Shown here: one piece after another, positions 18,612 through 26,308 of the stretch
Layout: each line of letters opens with the position of its first letter
How positions within the stretch are numbered: position 1 is the first letter of the stretch
From: Burkholderiaceae bacterium
GTDB taxonomy: Bacteria > Pseudomonadota > Gammaproteobacteria > Burkholderiales > Burkholderiaceae_C
Length of the DNA: 64,000 bases
Direction: 5' to 3'
Assembly (NCBI GenBank): GCA_019751915.1
Contig: JAIEMS010000018.1
Location: 25,700 to 89,699, forward strand
Translations under genes and position numbers: made by a program
The notes under the pieces: model-generated
What the model was told of the DNA's origin: nothing
The model's database searches: none
The model's input: the letters and a program-made list of their open reading frames with translations, nothing else

Positions 18612-18998
18612 ATGCACTGCTGTTTTTCTTTTCGTTCCCCCTCTCTTGGGCGCTGGATACCCGTGTTGTGCTTGGCCTTGGGTGGGCTGGCTGGAACACC
18701 TGCTGGGGCACAAACCACTGCGGTGCCGCTCTCACTGGGGGCAGAACGCAATTTTCCCGATGCGGCCCTGCGGGGCAAACTGGTCGTGACATCCTCCGGC
18801 CAGGCCGAAATCAATGGCACAGCCATCCGCATGGCACCGGGCATGCGGCTGTTTAGCCCACAGAACACGCTGGTCATGCTGCACACCGTGCTGGGCCAAT
18901 CGTTCACGGTTAATTACCTGATTGAGCACAGCACTGGCATGCTCATCACCGCTTGGATTCTCAGCAGCAGCGAAGCAGCGCAGCCGCGCAAGCGCTAA
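18612..18998 (+). CDS. Small exported protein of unknown function
   Basis: A 128-residue protein with a signal peptide (GRWIPVLCLALGGLAGTPAGAQ, likely cut after ...AGAQ). The mature ~95 residues read as a compact beta-rich domain (LVVTSSGQAEINGTAIRMAPGMRLFSP, then VMLHTVLGQSFTVNYLIEHSTGMLITAWIL). I recognise similar small predicted periplasmic proteins in Comamonadaceae but know no function. There is no clear ribosome site. A TAAAAT hexamer lies at 18579-18584, so the leader would be short. It sits upstream of miaB. Confidence 0.65.
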   Translation: MHCCFSFRSPSLGRWIPVLCLALGGLAGTPAGAQTTAVPLSLGAERNFPDAALRGKLVVTSSGQAEINGTAIRMAPGMRLFSPQNTLVMLHTVLGQSFTVNYLIEHSTGMLITAWILSSSEAAQPRKR

Positions 18999-19109
18999 CC
19001 CGGCACCCTTTTTGAAGCAATGCCGCCTTGGTTGCGGGTCATGGCATCTGTATGCCCAGCGCCATGCTGCGTTGTGAGCGCTATTTCTTTCTTTTCTGTC
19101 CCATAAACC

Positions 19110-20435
19110 ATGTCTAAAAAAGTCTTTATCAAAACCTTCGGCTGCCAGATGAACGAGTACGACTCGGACAAAATGGCCGATGTTCTCGGCGCTGCCAACG
19201 GCTACGAACCAACGCAAAATGTCGAAGAAGCCGACCTGATTTTGTTCAATACCTGCTCAGTACGCGAGAAGGCCCAAGAAAAAGTTTTTAGCGATCTGGG
19301 GCGCATCAAGCACCTCAAGGCCAAGGGCGTAAAAATCGGTGTTGGCGGCTGCGTTGCCAGCCAAGAGGGAGCCGAAATTATCCGACGTGCACCCTATGTT
19401 GACATCGTTTTTGGCCCGCAGACGTTGCACCGCCTGCCTCAATTGCTATCACAACAGGAGCAGCAAGGGCGCTCGCAAGTGGACATCAGCTTTCCCGAGA
19501 TCGAAAAATTCGACCACTTGCCACCCGCGCGCGTTGACGGAGCGAGCGCTTTTGTTTCGATCATGGAGGGCTGCTCCAAATACTGTAGCTACTGCGTCGT
19601 GCCCTACACACGCGGCGAAGAAGTCAGCCGCCCCTTTGACGACGTACTGGTCGAAGTGGCAGGCTTGGCCGATCAAGGTGTCAAAGAAGTCACATTGCTA
19701 GGCCAAAACGTCAACGCCTACCGTGGCCCTATGGGGGACACCACAGAAATCGCCGACTTTGCCTTGCTGCTGGAGTATGTGGCCGACATTCCTGGCATCG
19801 AGCGCATTCGCTACACCACCAGCCACCCCAACGAGTTCACGCCCCGCTTGATTGAGGCCTACGCCAAAATACCCAAGCTCGTCAGCCACTTACACCTGCC
19901 AGTGCAGCACGGCTCTGACCGAATTTTGATGGCCATGAAGCGCGGCTACACGGCGATGGAATACAAAAGCACGGTACGCAAATTGCGGGCCATCCGACCC
20001 GATTTAGCGATGAGCAGCGACTTCATTGTGGGATTTCCGGGCGAAACCGAAGAAGACTTTGCCAAGATGATGAAGCTCATCGACGACCTTCACTTTGACA
20101 ACAGCTTTAGTTTTATCTTCAGCCCACGCCCCGGCACCCCGGCAGCCAATTTGCACGACGACACGCCCCACGATGTCAAACTGCGCCGCCTGCAAGCCTT
20201 GCAAGCGCTCATCAACGGCAACATCAAATCCATCAGCGAAAGCCGGGTCGGTACGGTGCAGCGCCTGCTGGTCGAAGGTGCCTCCAAGCGCGACACCTCG
20301 GAGCTGATGGGGCGCACCGAATGCAACCGGGTGGTCAATTTTGTCGGCCAACCACGGTTGATCGGCCAGATGGTCGATGTCACCATCACCGAAGCCAAAG
20401 CCTACACACTGCGCGGTGAAGTCCTGACGCGCTGA
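19110..20435 (+). CDS. miaB: tRNA-2-methylthio-N6-dimethylallyladenosine synthase MiaB
   Basis: A 441-residue radical-SAM methylthiotransferase that adds the methylthio group to i6A37 of tRNAs reading UNN codons. The N-terminal UPF0004 domain has three conserved Cys ([22 protein letters not shown]) for one [4Fe-4S] cluster. The radical-SAM motif [17 protein letters not shown] (~residue 152) binds the second. The C-terminal ~60 residues are the TRAM domain. Length is as in the family. Its end is 24 bases from that of convergent paaX, with no terminator between. Confidence 0.96.
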   Translation: MSKKVFIKTFGCQMNEYDSDKMADVLGAANGYEPTQNVEEADLILFNTCSVREKAQEKVFSDLGRIKHLKAKGVKIGVGGCVASQEGAEIIRRAPYVDIVFGPQTLHRLPQLLSQQEQQGRSQVDISFPEIEKFDHLPPARVDGASAFVSIMEGCSKYCSYCVVPYTRGEEVSRPFDDVLVEVAGLADQGVKEVTLLGQNVNAYRGPMGDTTEIADFALLLEYVADIPGIERIRYTTSHPNEFTPRLIEAYAKIPKLVSHLHLPVQHGSDRILMAMKRGYTAMEYKSTVRKLRAIRPDLAMSSDFIVGFPGETEEDFAKMMKLIDDLHFDNSFSFIFSPRPGTPAANLHDDTPHDVKLRRLQALQALINGNIKSISESRVGTVQRLLVEGASKRDTSELMGRTECNRVVNFVGQPRLIGQMVDVTITEAKAYTLRGEVLTR

Positions 20436-20459
20436 TCGGGGCGGTGCGGGCAGCAACGC

Positions 20460-21428
20460 TCAGTCTGGCATCGCAAACGAATGGTCAATTTGAAAGCGGT
20501 TTGCCAACAGGTTCGATGGCCGCAACATATCGCCATTGGCCAATTGCAAGCATTGGTCGAGGTGGCGCTCCGAGGGAGTCAGCAAGCGACGGTAAATCTC
20601 TTTGCACAACAGGCGCGCGTGGTTGCCGGGCCAGCCTCTGGGCAGCAGCACCTCCGGCAGGCCCGGATCGGGAAGCAAAAGGCGACGAAAATCGTGAATT
20701 AACAAGATACGTGCCAAAAATGCACCTTCTTCGTCAATATTGCAACTTTTGTCGTGCCGCAAAGCATCCAAAATGGGCTGGTACCGAACCACAAAAGTGC
20801 TGTAAGCGTCCGCCAGCGCCTCAAGGTTCCACGCACGCTGAACCATGTGAGGATCGTTGGCTGTTTGATTGAGTTTAGGGTTGATAGCAACCAATGGCAT
20901 CAGATAGGGCACAAGGTCTGCCATACCATCGGTAATCAACGAATCAAACGCCACATCCAAATCGGCGCTGGGGTGGATAAAACAGCCCGTTCCAGTATCG
21001 CCAAAACCCTGCCAATAAAGCGCCCGGCGCAAGCGCTCACGCTGGCGCACATCCAGGTCGCCCACCACCATGATGAGCCGCCACCGCCGATCCCACAGCG
21101 GCGCTTCTGCGGCGTAAATTTGGCGCGAGGCATCCTCAAAGCGGCGGCGACCCGAAGGGGTGAGCATGTAATCGGTGCGCCGACCAGCGGCCTCGGTTTC
21201 AAGCCATTCATCTTTGACGAGGCGAAACACCGTCGTTCGAATCAAGCGCTCATTGATTTCCAGCGGCTGCAGCAGCTTGATCAAGCTGCCAAGCCACACC
21301 CTGCCCCCACGGGGCAAGATGGCATCGCCAAAGACGGAAGTAATCAAAGAGCTGGCTTGGACCCGGCTTTTTTGGCGGAAATTACCCAAGAGAGCCTCAA
21401 TGGCTTGTGACACGATAGGTTCGTTCAT
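20460..21428 (-). CDS. paaX: PaaX, phenylacetic acid catabolism repressor
   Basis: A 322-residue regulator of the PaaX family, which represses paa genes and is released by phenylacetyl-CoA. The N-terminal winged helix (residues ~15-95: SSLITSVFGDAILPRGGRVWLGSLIKLL, then NERLIRTTVFRLVKDEWLE, RRTDYMLTPSGRRRF) is the DNA-binding part. The middle and C-terminal PaaX domains (RWRLIMVVGDL; LARILLIHDFRRLLLPDPGLPEVLLP) are the effector and dimer parts. The start is taken at 21428 because it gives MNEPIVSQAIEALLGNF; an upstream in-frame ATG adds unlikely Cys/Arg-rich sequence. It is divergent from the transporter and paa genes. Confidence 0.93.
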   Translation of the reverse strand: MNEPIVSQAIEALLGNFRQKSRVQASSLITSVFGDAILPRGGRVWLGSLIKLLQPLEINERLIRTTVFRLVKDEWLETEAAGRRTDYMLTPSGRRRFEDASRQIYAAEAPLWDRRWRLIMVVGDLDVRQRERLRRALYWQGFGDTGTGCFIHPSADLDVAFDSLITDGMADLVPYLMPLVAINPKLNQTANDPHMVQRAWNLEALADAYSTFVVRYQPILDALRHDKSCNIDEEGAFLARILLIHDFRRLLLPDPGLPEVLLPRGWPGNHARLLCKEIYRRLLTPSERHLDQCLQLANGDMLRPSNLLANRFQIDHSFAMPD

Positions 21429-21531
21429 ATGCCGCGTATGGTAAGCGCTGGGGCCACTGGTTTGGCTGCAACAACAAGGTCTCCTCAAAGGAAGGCGACA
21501 AAAAAGCGACGTTACCAGCCCTGAAAAACGA

Positions 21532-21564
21532 TACACATTTGACCAAAATATGAAAAAATGTGTA
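21532..21564. promoter_or_regulatory. Inverted repeat, candidate PaaX operator
   Basis: TACACATTT (21532-21540) and AAATGTGTA (21556-21564) are exact inverted copies separated by 15 bases, so their centres lie 24 bases apart, just over two helix turns. It is in the paaX-livH intergenic region, 104 bases upstream of the paaX start. A related word (GATACAC...GTGT) lies upstream of paaN at 26204-26239. Assignment to PaaX is inference. Confidence 0.5.
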
Positions 21565-21594
21565 GTATGTCGATGGGCTGACTCAGCATGGGCA

Positions 21595-21658
21595 CCCCAA
21601 ATTTGGGGGCTTGGCTAAGTTCTGTGGTGGCACTGCTGTAGCGTGTTGCCATGCCCCC
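21595..21658. promoter_or_regulatory. 14-base perfect palindrome and overlapping hairpin
   Basis: CCCCAAATTTGGGG at 21595-21608 is a perfect palindrome. It overlaps an 11-base inverted repeat, GGGGGCTTGGC (21605-21615) with GCCATGCCCCC (21648-21658), with one mismatch and a 32-base loop. The stretch between paaX and livH has no convincing gene. This could be an operator or a structured leader; its function is unknown. Confidence 0.4.
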
Positions 21659-22054
21659 ATAGTTTCTGCGCAGGTGCTCTGCAATCCCGATCAGGGTTTT
21701 CACCTAACAGAATTTATTTTACTAAACCAAATTTAATGGCTACTATGAATTCAATTTAGACGAATTTTCTTGTCATTGTTGAATTTATTCGAGGCAAAAA
21801 ATCTCCCATGAGAAGCAAAGCTTTTGCCCCGGTAGCCGACCCTCAAAGCAAGGCCACTGACCCTGACAAGTCTTGCACACACACCTGTATCGCTTCAAAG
21901 GCTTCCAGCCTCAGCGGCACTGTCGTCGGCCAAGGCATTTTGCTCAGGCCGTGTTGAAGGGGCATCCAAGCCCTCTTGGCATGGGATTTACCTCCCAACC
22001 GATTCAAGTGTGTGATCCCTCTTGCCTTTTATAAAACTATTACGGAGAAGCCCT

Positions 22055-22105
22055 ATGCAGCCACATGAGCACTACGCATGCACGACATCTGGGAGAACAC
22101 ACTGA
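22055..22105 (+). CDS. Possible 16-residue leader peptide coupled to livH
   Basis: ATG 22055 follows a good ribosome site (CGGAGAAG). The frame encodes MQPHEHYACTTSGRTH and stops with TGA at 22103-22105, sharing bases with the ATG of livH (TGATG). Translational coupling of livH to this small frame is therefore plausible. The peptide has three His and no obvious run of one amino acid, so classic attenuation is not evident. It could also be a chance frame. Confidence 0.35.
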   Translation: MQPHEHYACTTSGRTH

Positions 22106-22980
22106 TGCTGGCCCAGTTTCTGCAATTCCTATTTTCAGGAATCACTGTGGGCGCGACCTATGCGCTCGCTGCCTTGGGCTTTACGTTGATTTACAACGCG
22201 AGCAATGTCATCAACTTTGCCCAAGGCGAATTCATCATGCTCGGTGGCATGTTGGCTGTCTTGTTTGCTCAGATGGGGTTGCCATTGCCTGTGGCCTTGC
22301 TGCTGGCCATTGCCATTCCTGCGGTGGTGGGCATCGTGCTAGAGAAAGTCGCTATCGAGCCGGTCAAAGGTGCCGAGCCTGTGACGTTGATCATCATCAC
22401 CATTGGCGCTTCGTTGGTGATTCGTGGTCTGGTGCAAGTTTGGCTGGGCAAGGGTACGCACGGTATGCCTGCCTTCTCGGGCGATGCGCCAATTCAAATT
22501 TTGGGCGCTACGCTGCTGCCCCAAAGCTTGTGGGTGCTGGGCGTGACTGCTGTGGTAGTGACTGGGCTGTGGTATTTCTTCAGCCGCACATTGACGGGCA
22601 AGGCCATGTTGGCAACGTCTTTTAACCGGGTCGCTGCTGAGTTGGTGGGCATCAACACCAGCTGGGTGCTGTTTATGAGCTTTGCCATGTCAGCGGCGCT
22701 GGGTGCGCTGGGCGGCATTTTGGTAACCCCCATCACCATGACCTCTTACGACGTGGGCATCATGCTGGGTCTGAAGGGCTTCGTCGCTGCCGTCGTGGGT
22801 GGTCTGGGCAACGGCTTAGGTGCTGTTCTAGGCGGTTTGCTGGTGGGTGTGCTCGAAGCCATGGGCGCTGGCTACATTTCATCGGCGTACAAAGATGCCA
22901 TTCCTTTCGTACTGATTTTGTTCATTCTCTTTTTTATGCCGCGTGGTTTGTTCGGCGGTAAATCGACCGACCGGGTGTAA
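22105..22980 (+). CDS. livH: LivH-type ABC transporter permease
   Basis: A 291-residue inner-membrane permease of the branched-chain/aromatic acid ABC importer family. About eight hydrophobic helices run through it. The family-typical N-terminus (QFLFSGITVGATYALAALGFTLIYNASNVINFAQGEF) and EAA-like loop (LGGLLVGVLEAMGAGYIS) are clear. The start is taken at 22105, with GGGAG nine bases upstream; an earlier in-frame ATG at 22078 lacks a ribosome site. It is the first gene of the livHMGF block. Because it sits between paaX and paaN, it probably imports phenylacetate or a related aromatic acid, which is inference. Confidence 0.9.
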   Translation: MLAQFLQFLFSGITVGATYALAALGFTLIYNASNVINFAQGEFIMLGGMLAVLFAQMGLPLPVALLLAIAIPAVVGIVLEKVAIEPVKGAEPVTLIIITIGASLVIRGLVQVWLGKGTHGMPAFSGDAPIQILGATLLPQSLWVLGVTAVVVTGLWYFFSRTLTGKAMLATSFNRVAAELVGINTSWVLFMSFAMSAALGALGGILVTPITMTSYDVGIMLGLKGFVAAVVGGLGNGLGAVLGGLLVGVLEAMGAGYISSAYKDAIPFVLILFILFFMPRGLFGGKSTDRV

Positions 22981-22982
22981 CC

Positions 22983-23915
22983 ATGCAAAAGAACGCTTAT
23001 ATCGGCCTGGGAATTTTGGTCGCCATCTTGTTGGTGCTGCCTTTCGTCTTGCCCAACAGCTACTACATGGATTTAGCGATCCGCATGGCTATCAACGCCA
23101 TCATCGTCATTGGCTTGAATCTGCTGATCGGTTTTGCTGGACAAATCAGCTTGGGCCATGCCGGCTTTCTGGGCATTGGTGCTTATTCGTCAGCGGTGCT
23201 GCCAACACACTTTGGTTGGCATCCTTTGTTGGCCATGGGGGCTGGCGTACTCATCACCGCAGCCATTGCTGGTTTGGTAGCCCGGCCTATCTTTAAGCTC
23301 AAGGGCAACTATTTGGCAATGGCCACTTTGGGTCTGGGCATCATTATCAATATTGCCCTGCGCAACGAAGCCCAATGGACGGGCGGGCCTGACGGGATGC
23401 CCGTGCCTGCGATGGGTTTGTTTGGCTTTGAATTGACCAGCGATAAGCAATGGTATTGGGTCGTGGCCCTGTTGCTATCGGTCAGTGTTTGGGCATCGCT
23501 CAATTTGATTGATTCACCCTTTGGCCGCGCTCTGCGTGCCTTGCATGGCTCCGAAGTAGCTTCGCAGGTGGTGGGCGTGAATGTGGTGCGCTACAAAGTG
23601 GCTATTTTTGTGATGTCGGCAGTCTTTGCCAGCCTGATGGGCAGCATTACGGCCCACTACATGGGATTTGTGACCCCCACTTTTGCCGACTTCTTCCATT
23701 CGATTGAACTCGTGACGATGGTCGTGGTGGGTGGCATGGCCTCCGTGTTTGGCTCGATTGTGGGTGCGGTGCTCTTGACAGCCCTGCCACAAGCGCTCGC
23801 GACGTTCGAGGGCTGGGAGACTGTGGTGTTTGGTGCCGTGTTGATGCTGTGCATGATTTTCTTGCCTAAGGGCTTGGTGCCCACGCTGGCAGCGAAATTT
23901 GGCAAAGGAGAATAA
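22983..23915 (+). CDS. livM: LivM-type ABC transporter permease
   Basis: A 310-residue second permease of the importer. It has about nine or ten membrane helices, with the LivM signature INAIIVIGLNLLIGFAGQISLGHAGFLGIGAYSSA (residues ~37-71) and the later GMASVFGSIVGAVLLTALP. It starts two bases after livH and ends two bases before livG, so it is co-translated. The LivH/LivM heterodimer would form the translocation pore. Confidence 0.92.
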   Translation: MQKNAYIGLGILVAILLVLPFVLPNSYYMDLAIRMAINAIIVIGLNLLIGFAGQISLGHAGFLGIGAYSSAVLPTHFGWHPLLAMGAGVLITAAIAGLVARPIFKLKGNYLAMATLGLGIIINIALRNEAQWTGGPDGMPVPAMGLFGFELTSDKQWYWVVALLLSVSVWASLNLIDSPFGRALRALHGSEVASQVVGVNVVRYKVAIFVMSAVFASLMGSITAHYMGFVTPTFADFFHSIELVTMVVVGGMASVFGSIVGAVLLTALPQALATFEGWETVVFGAVLMLCMIFLPKGLVPTLAAKFGKGE

Positions 23916-23917
23916 GC

Positions 23918-24679
23918 ATGGCATTGCTGGAAGTCAAAGACTTGTCGATCCACTTCGGTGGTGTCAAGGCCGTTCAGAACGTGTCGTTCAACATCGATGC
24001 GGGCATTGTTTATGCCGTCATTGGGCCTAACGGCGCAGGCAAAACCACCCTGTTTAATCTGATTACCGGGGTTTACAAACCTACCACTGGCGAAATCCGG
24101 TTTGATGGCGAGCCTATTCAAGGCAAGTCGCCCAACCAATTGGCCGAACGGGGCGTAGCGCGGACGTTTCAGAATCTGCAAATTTGCATGAACATGAGCG
24201 CCATCGAAAACGTCATGGTCGGCGCGCACCTGCGGCTTGACCGCAACTTGCTCAAAGCGGCCCTGCGCTGGCCCAGCCTGCGCAGCCGTGATCGTGAATT
24301 GCGCGCTGAGGCCGCCGAGTTAATGCGCTTTGTGGGTCTTGAAAGTTATACCAACGCACGTGCCGAAAGCCTGTCTTACGGCGTACTCAAACGGCTAGAA
24401 ATTGCCCGTGCCTTGGCAATGAAGCCGCGCATTATTTTTCTAGACGAACCGGCTGCCGGTTTGAACCCGAAAGAAACCATTGAGGTAGATCACTTGGTAC
24501 GCAAGGTGGCCGACTCTGGCATTACCGTCGTACTGGTGGAGCACGACATGAAGATGGTGATGAACCTGTCTGACCGTATTTTGGTGCTCGATTACGGCAA
24601 AAAACTGGCCGAAGGCACGGGCGAAGAGGTTCGTAAGAATCCGGACGTGATTGCAGCATATTTGGGCGCTCACGCCTGA
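23918..24679 (+). CDS. livG: LivG-type ABC transporter ATP-binding protein
   Basis: A 253-residue cytoplasmic ATPase. Walker A is GPNGAGKTTLFNL (~residues 36-48), Walker B is RIIFLDEPAAGL, and the H-loop is VVLVEHDMKMVM. The ABC signature is LSYGVLKRLEIARAL, with LSYG in place of canonical LSGG, a variation common in LivG proteins. The C-terminal BCA-type tail (VRKNPDVIAAYLGAHA) is typical. It pairs with the LivF-like ATPase encoded 14 bases downstream. Confidence 0.93.
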   Translation: MALLEVKDLSIHFGGVKAVQNVSFNIDAGIVYAVIGPNGAGKTTLFNLITGVYKPTTGEIRFDGEPIQGKSPNQLAERGVARTFQNLQICMNMSAIENVMVGAHLRLDRNLLKAALRWPSLRSRDRELRAEAAELMRFVGLESYTNARAESLSYGVLKRLEIARALAMKPRIIFLDEPAAGLNPKETIEVDHLVRKVADSGITVVLVEHDMKMVMNLSDRILVLDYGKKLAEGTGEEVRKNPDVIAAYLGAHA

Positions 24680-24692
24680 GGGAGCGAGAAAC

Positions 24693-26003
24693 ATGGAAGC
24701 ATTGCGTATCATTTCTGAAGAGCACCAGAACTTCTGGCGCATCGCCATTACGCTGGAGCAAGTGGCCGATGAAATTGACGCTGGAGCACCGGTAGACCCG
24801 GTGTTTTTTCAGTCAGTATTTGAATACATCGAACAATTTGCCGACTACGCGCACCACCTGAAAGAAGATGATTATCTGTTTCGATTGATGCGCTTGCGCT
24901 CAGCCGAATCAGCATCTTTGATTGATGCGCTGCAAGAAGACCACCGCCAAGCCAGCCTCCATTTGGAAGCCATGAAAGCCGAGTTTGCCAACGCTTCTGC
25001 TGGCAACCAGAGTGCCTTGACGGAGTCCTTGCGCGACTATTGCCGCCGCCTGAAAACGCACATTCAAACCGAAGAAACCAAGGCAATGCCGCTGGCACGT
25101 CAGGTTTTGCTTGAGCAAGACTGGGCTGAAATTGACAGCAAATTTCTGGATAACCGCGACCCCGTTTTTGGCGATCAGGCACAAATCAGATTCCGCCAGC
25201 TCTACCACCGTGTGGTCAGTTTTGCCCCGGAATCGGTCGGTCTTGGTGCCCACAGCAGTGGTGTTTTGCAGGCCAATACGGCACCCGGCATGGGTGATGT
25301 GTTGCTCAAAGTCACTGGACTGGAAAGCAGCTATGGCCGCATCAAAGCACTCAAAGGTTTGAATTTAGAAGTGCGCCGTGGTGAAACCGTAGCGCTGGTG
25401 GGTGCCAATGGTGCCGGCAAAACTACCCTGCTGCGCACCCTGTCAGGGGTGCAGCCGATGGGGGCAGGGCAAATTGTCTTCGATGGCGCAGACATCTCAC
25501 GGGTACGTTCTGACCAACGGATGCGCCGGGGCATTTGCCAAAGCCCTGAAGGTCGCCAGGTCTTTGGCCCGCTGTCGATTGAAGACAACTTGTACCTTGG
25601 TGCCTACACACAGCCCAAACACCAAGTCCCAGAAGACCTTGAAAAGGTCTATGCCATGTTTCCAATTCTCAAGGAAAAGCGCAAGCTTCCCGCTGGAACC
25701 TTGTCGGGTGGGCAACAACAGATGCTCGCCATCGGTCGTGCTTTGATGGGGCGACCCAAGCTGCTTTTGCTCGATGAGCCATCGATGGGTTTGGCCCCAC
25801 TGCTGGTACAAGAAGTGTTCAACGTCGTCAAAGCCCTCAAGGCGCAGGGCATGACCATCATCTTGGCTGAACAAAATGCCTTCGCTGCCTTGGCTTTGGC
25901 CGATCGTGGCTACGTACTGGAAACTGGCGACATCATCCTAACGGGCAGTGGAAAAGATCTGATTCACAACGAGCAGGTGCGCGCAGCATATCTGGGAATG
26001 TGA
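24693..26003 (+). CDS. livF: Hemerythrin-like domain fused to LivF-type ABC ATPase
   Basis: A 436-residue protein with two domains. Residues ~1-150 form a helical hemerythrin-like (HHE) domain with candidate di-iron ligands His11, His54 and Glu58 (HxxxE), His84, His90, and His123 with Glu127 (HxxxE). After a linker (~155-200), residues ~203-436 are a full LivF ATPase: Walker A VGANGAGKTT at ~236-245, signature LSGGQQQM, Walker B LLLLDEPSMGL, and the RAAYLGM end. The start at ATG 24693 has a GGGAGCGAG ribosome site. An internal ATG at 25290 could start a stand-alone LivF but lacks a ribosome site. The fusion may couple O2, NO or redox sensing to uptake for the O2-dependent paa pathway (inference). 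Confidence 0.88.
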   Translation: MEALRIISEEHQNFWRIAITLEQVADEIDAGAPVDPVFFQSVFEYIEQFADYAHHLKEDDYLFRLMRLRSAESASLIDALQEDHRQASLHLEAMKAEFANASAGNQSALTESLRDYCRRLKTHIQTEETKAMPLARQVLLEQDWAEIDSKFLDNRDPVFGDQAQIRFRQLYHRVVSFAPESVGLGAHSSGVLQANTAPGMGDVLLKVTGLESSYGRIKALKGLNLEVRRGETVALVGANGAGKTTLLRTLSGVQPMGAGQIVFDGADISRVRSDQRMRRGICQSPEGRQVFGPLSIEDNLYLGAYTQPKHQVPEDLEKVYAMFPILKEKRKLPAGTLSGGQQQMLAIGRALMGRPKLLLLDEPSMGLAPLLVQEVFNVVKALKAQGMTIILAEQNAFAALALADRGYVLETGDIILTGSGKDLIHNEQVRAAYLGM

Positions 26004-26076
26004 TTGCCCCTCAGAGAGGGCAGACAAAGCACCTCTCTGACCGATAAAAATTTCGGGCTACTCAAAGTTGCCACTC

Positions 26077-26121
26077 AACAGCCCCCAGTCTCCGACTTGA
26101 TCGAGATGGGGGCTGTTGGTT
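26077..26121 (+). terminator. Hairpin terminator after the transporter operon
   Basis: AACAGCCCCCA (26077-26087) and TGGGGGCTGTT (26107-26117) form a perfect 11-base stem, followed by a modest T-rich stretch (GGTTTTC). A weaker upstream hairpin (TCAGAGAGG 26011-26019 with CCTCTCTGA 26032-26040) follows the stop codon closely. Confidence 0.6.
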
Positions 26122-26199
26122 TTCTGCGCCTTGGTTTTGTATTTTTTGTTTCCCTAGATTCTGTGGTTTAAGGGTTTTCACCCATAAAAAACCGCCCAT

Positions 26200-26240
26200 A
26201 AGTGATACACTTTTTCGAATCTATGTGATTTTTATGTGTT
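26200..26240. promoter_or_regulatory. Candidate PaaX-type operator upstream of paaN
   Basis: AAGTGATACACTT (26200-26212) is an inverted repeat around ATA. TATGTGATT (26223-26231) and ATGTGTTG follow. TATGTGATT fits the first nine positions of the E. coli PaaX half-site as I recall it (WWTRTGATTCGYGWT). GATACAC is shared with the element at 21530-21564. The site lies about 70-110 bases before paaN. PaaX binding is inferred. Confidence 0.45.
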
Positions 26241-26308
26241 GTTTGCTGTGTCTGACAACACCCAACCCAGTGTCTTTATTTCAGGCTCAAGCCGTATTTG
26301 GAAAAAGC

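Larger units (their letters stand above)
21429..22054. other. Long divergent intergenic region between paaX and the ABC transporter
   Basis: About 626 bases without a convincing gene. It holds the two inverted repeats listed at 21532-21564 and 21595-21658, an AT-rich stretch at about 21710-21800 suited to promoters, and a weak 49-codon frame at 21808-21957 (ATG AGA AGC AAA...) with no clear ribosome site. ATAAAACTAT at about 22031 could contain a -10 for the transporter operon. Confidence 0.5.

Noticed and set aside
20444..20872. Forward frames antisense to paaX
   Set aside because: They are antisense to a recognised PaaX protein and show no family similarity.
21808..21957. A 49-codon frame in the paaX-livH spacer
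   Set aside because: No ribosome site, no recognisable domain, and unusual Cys/Ser/Thr content; kept only as a note in the intergenic entry.
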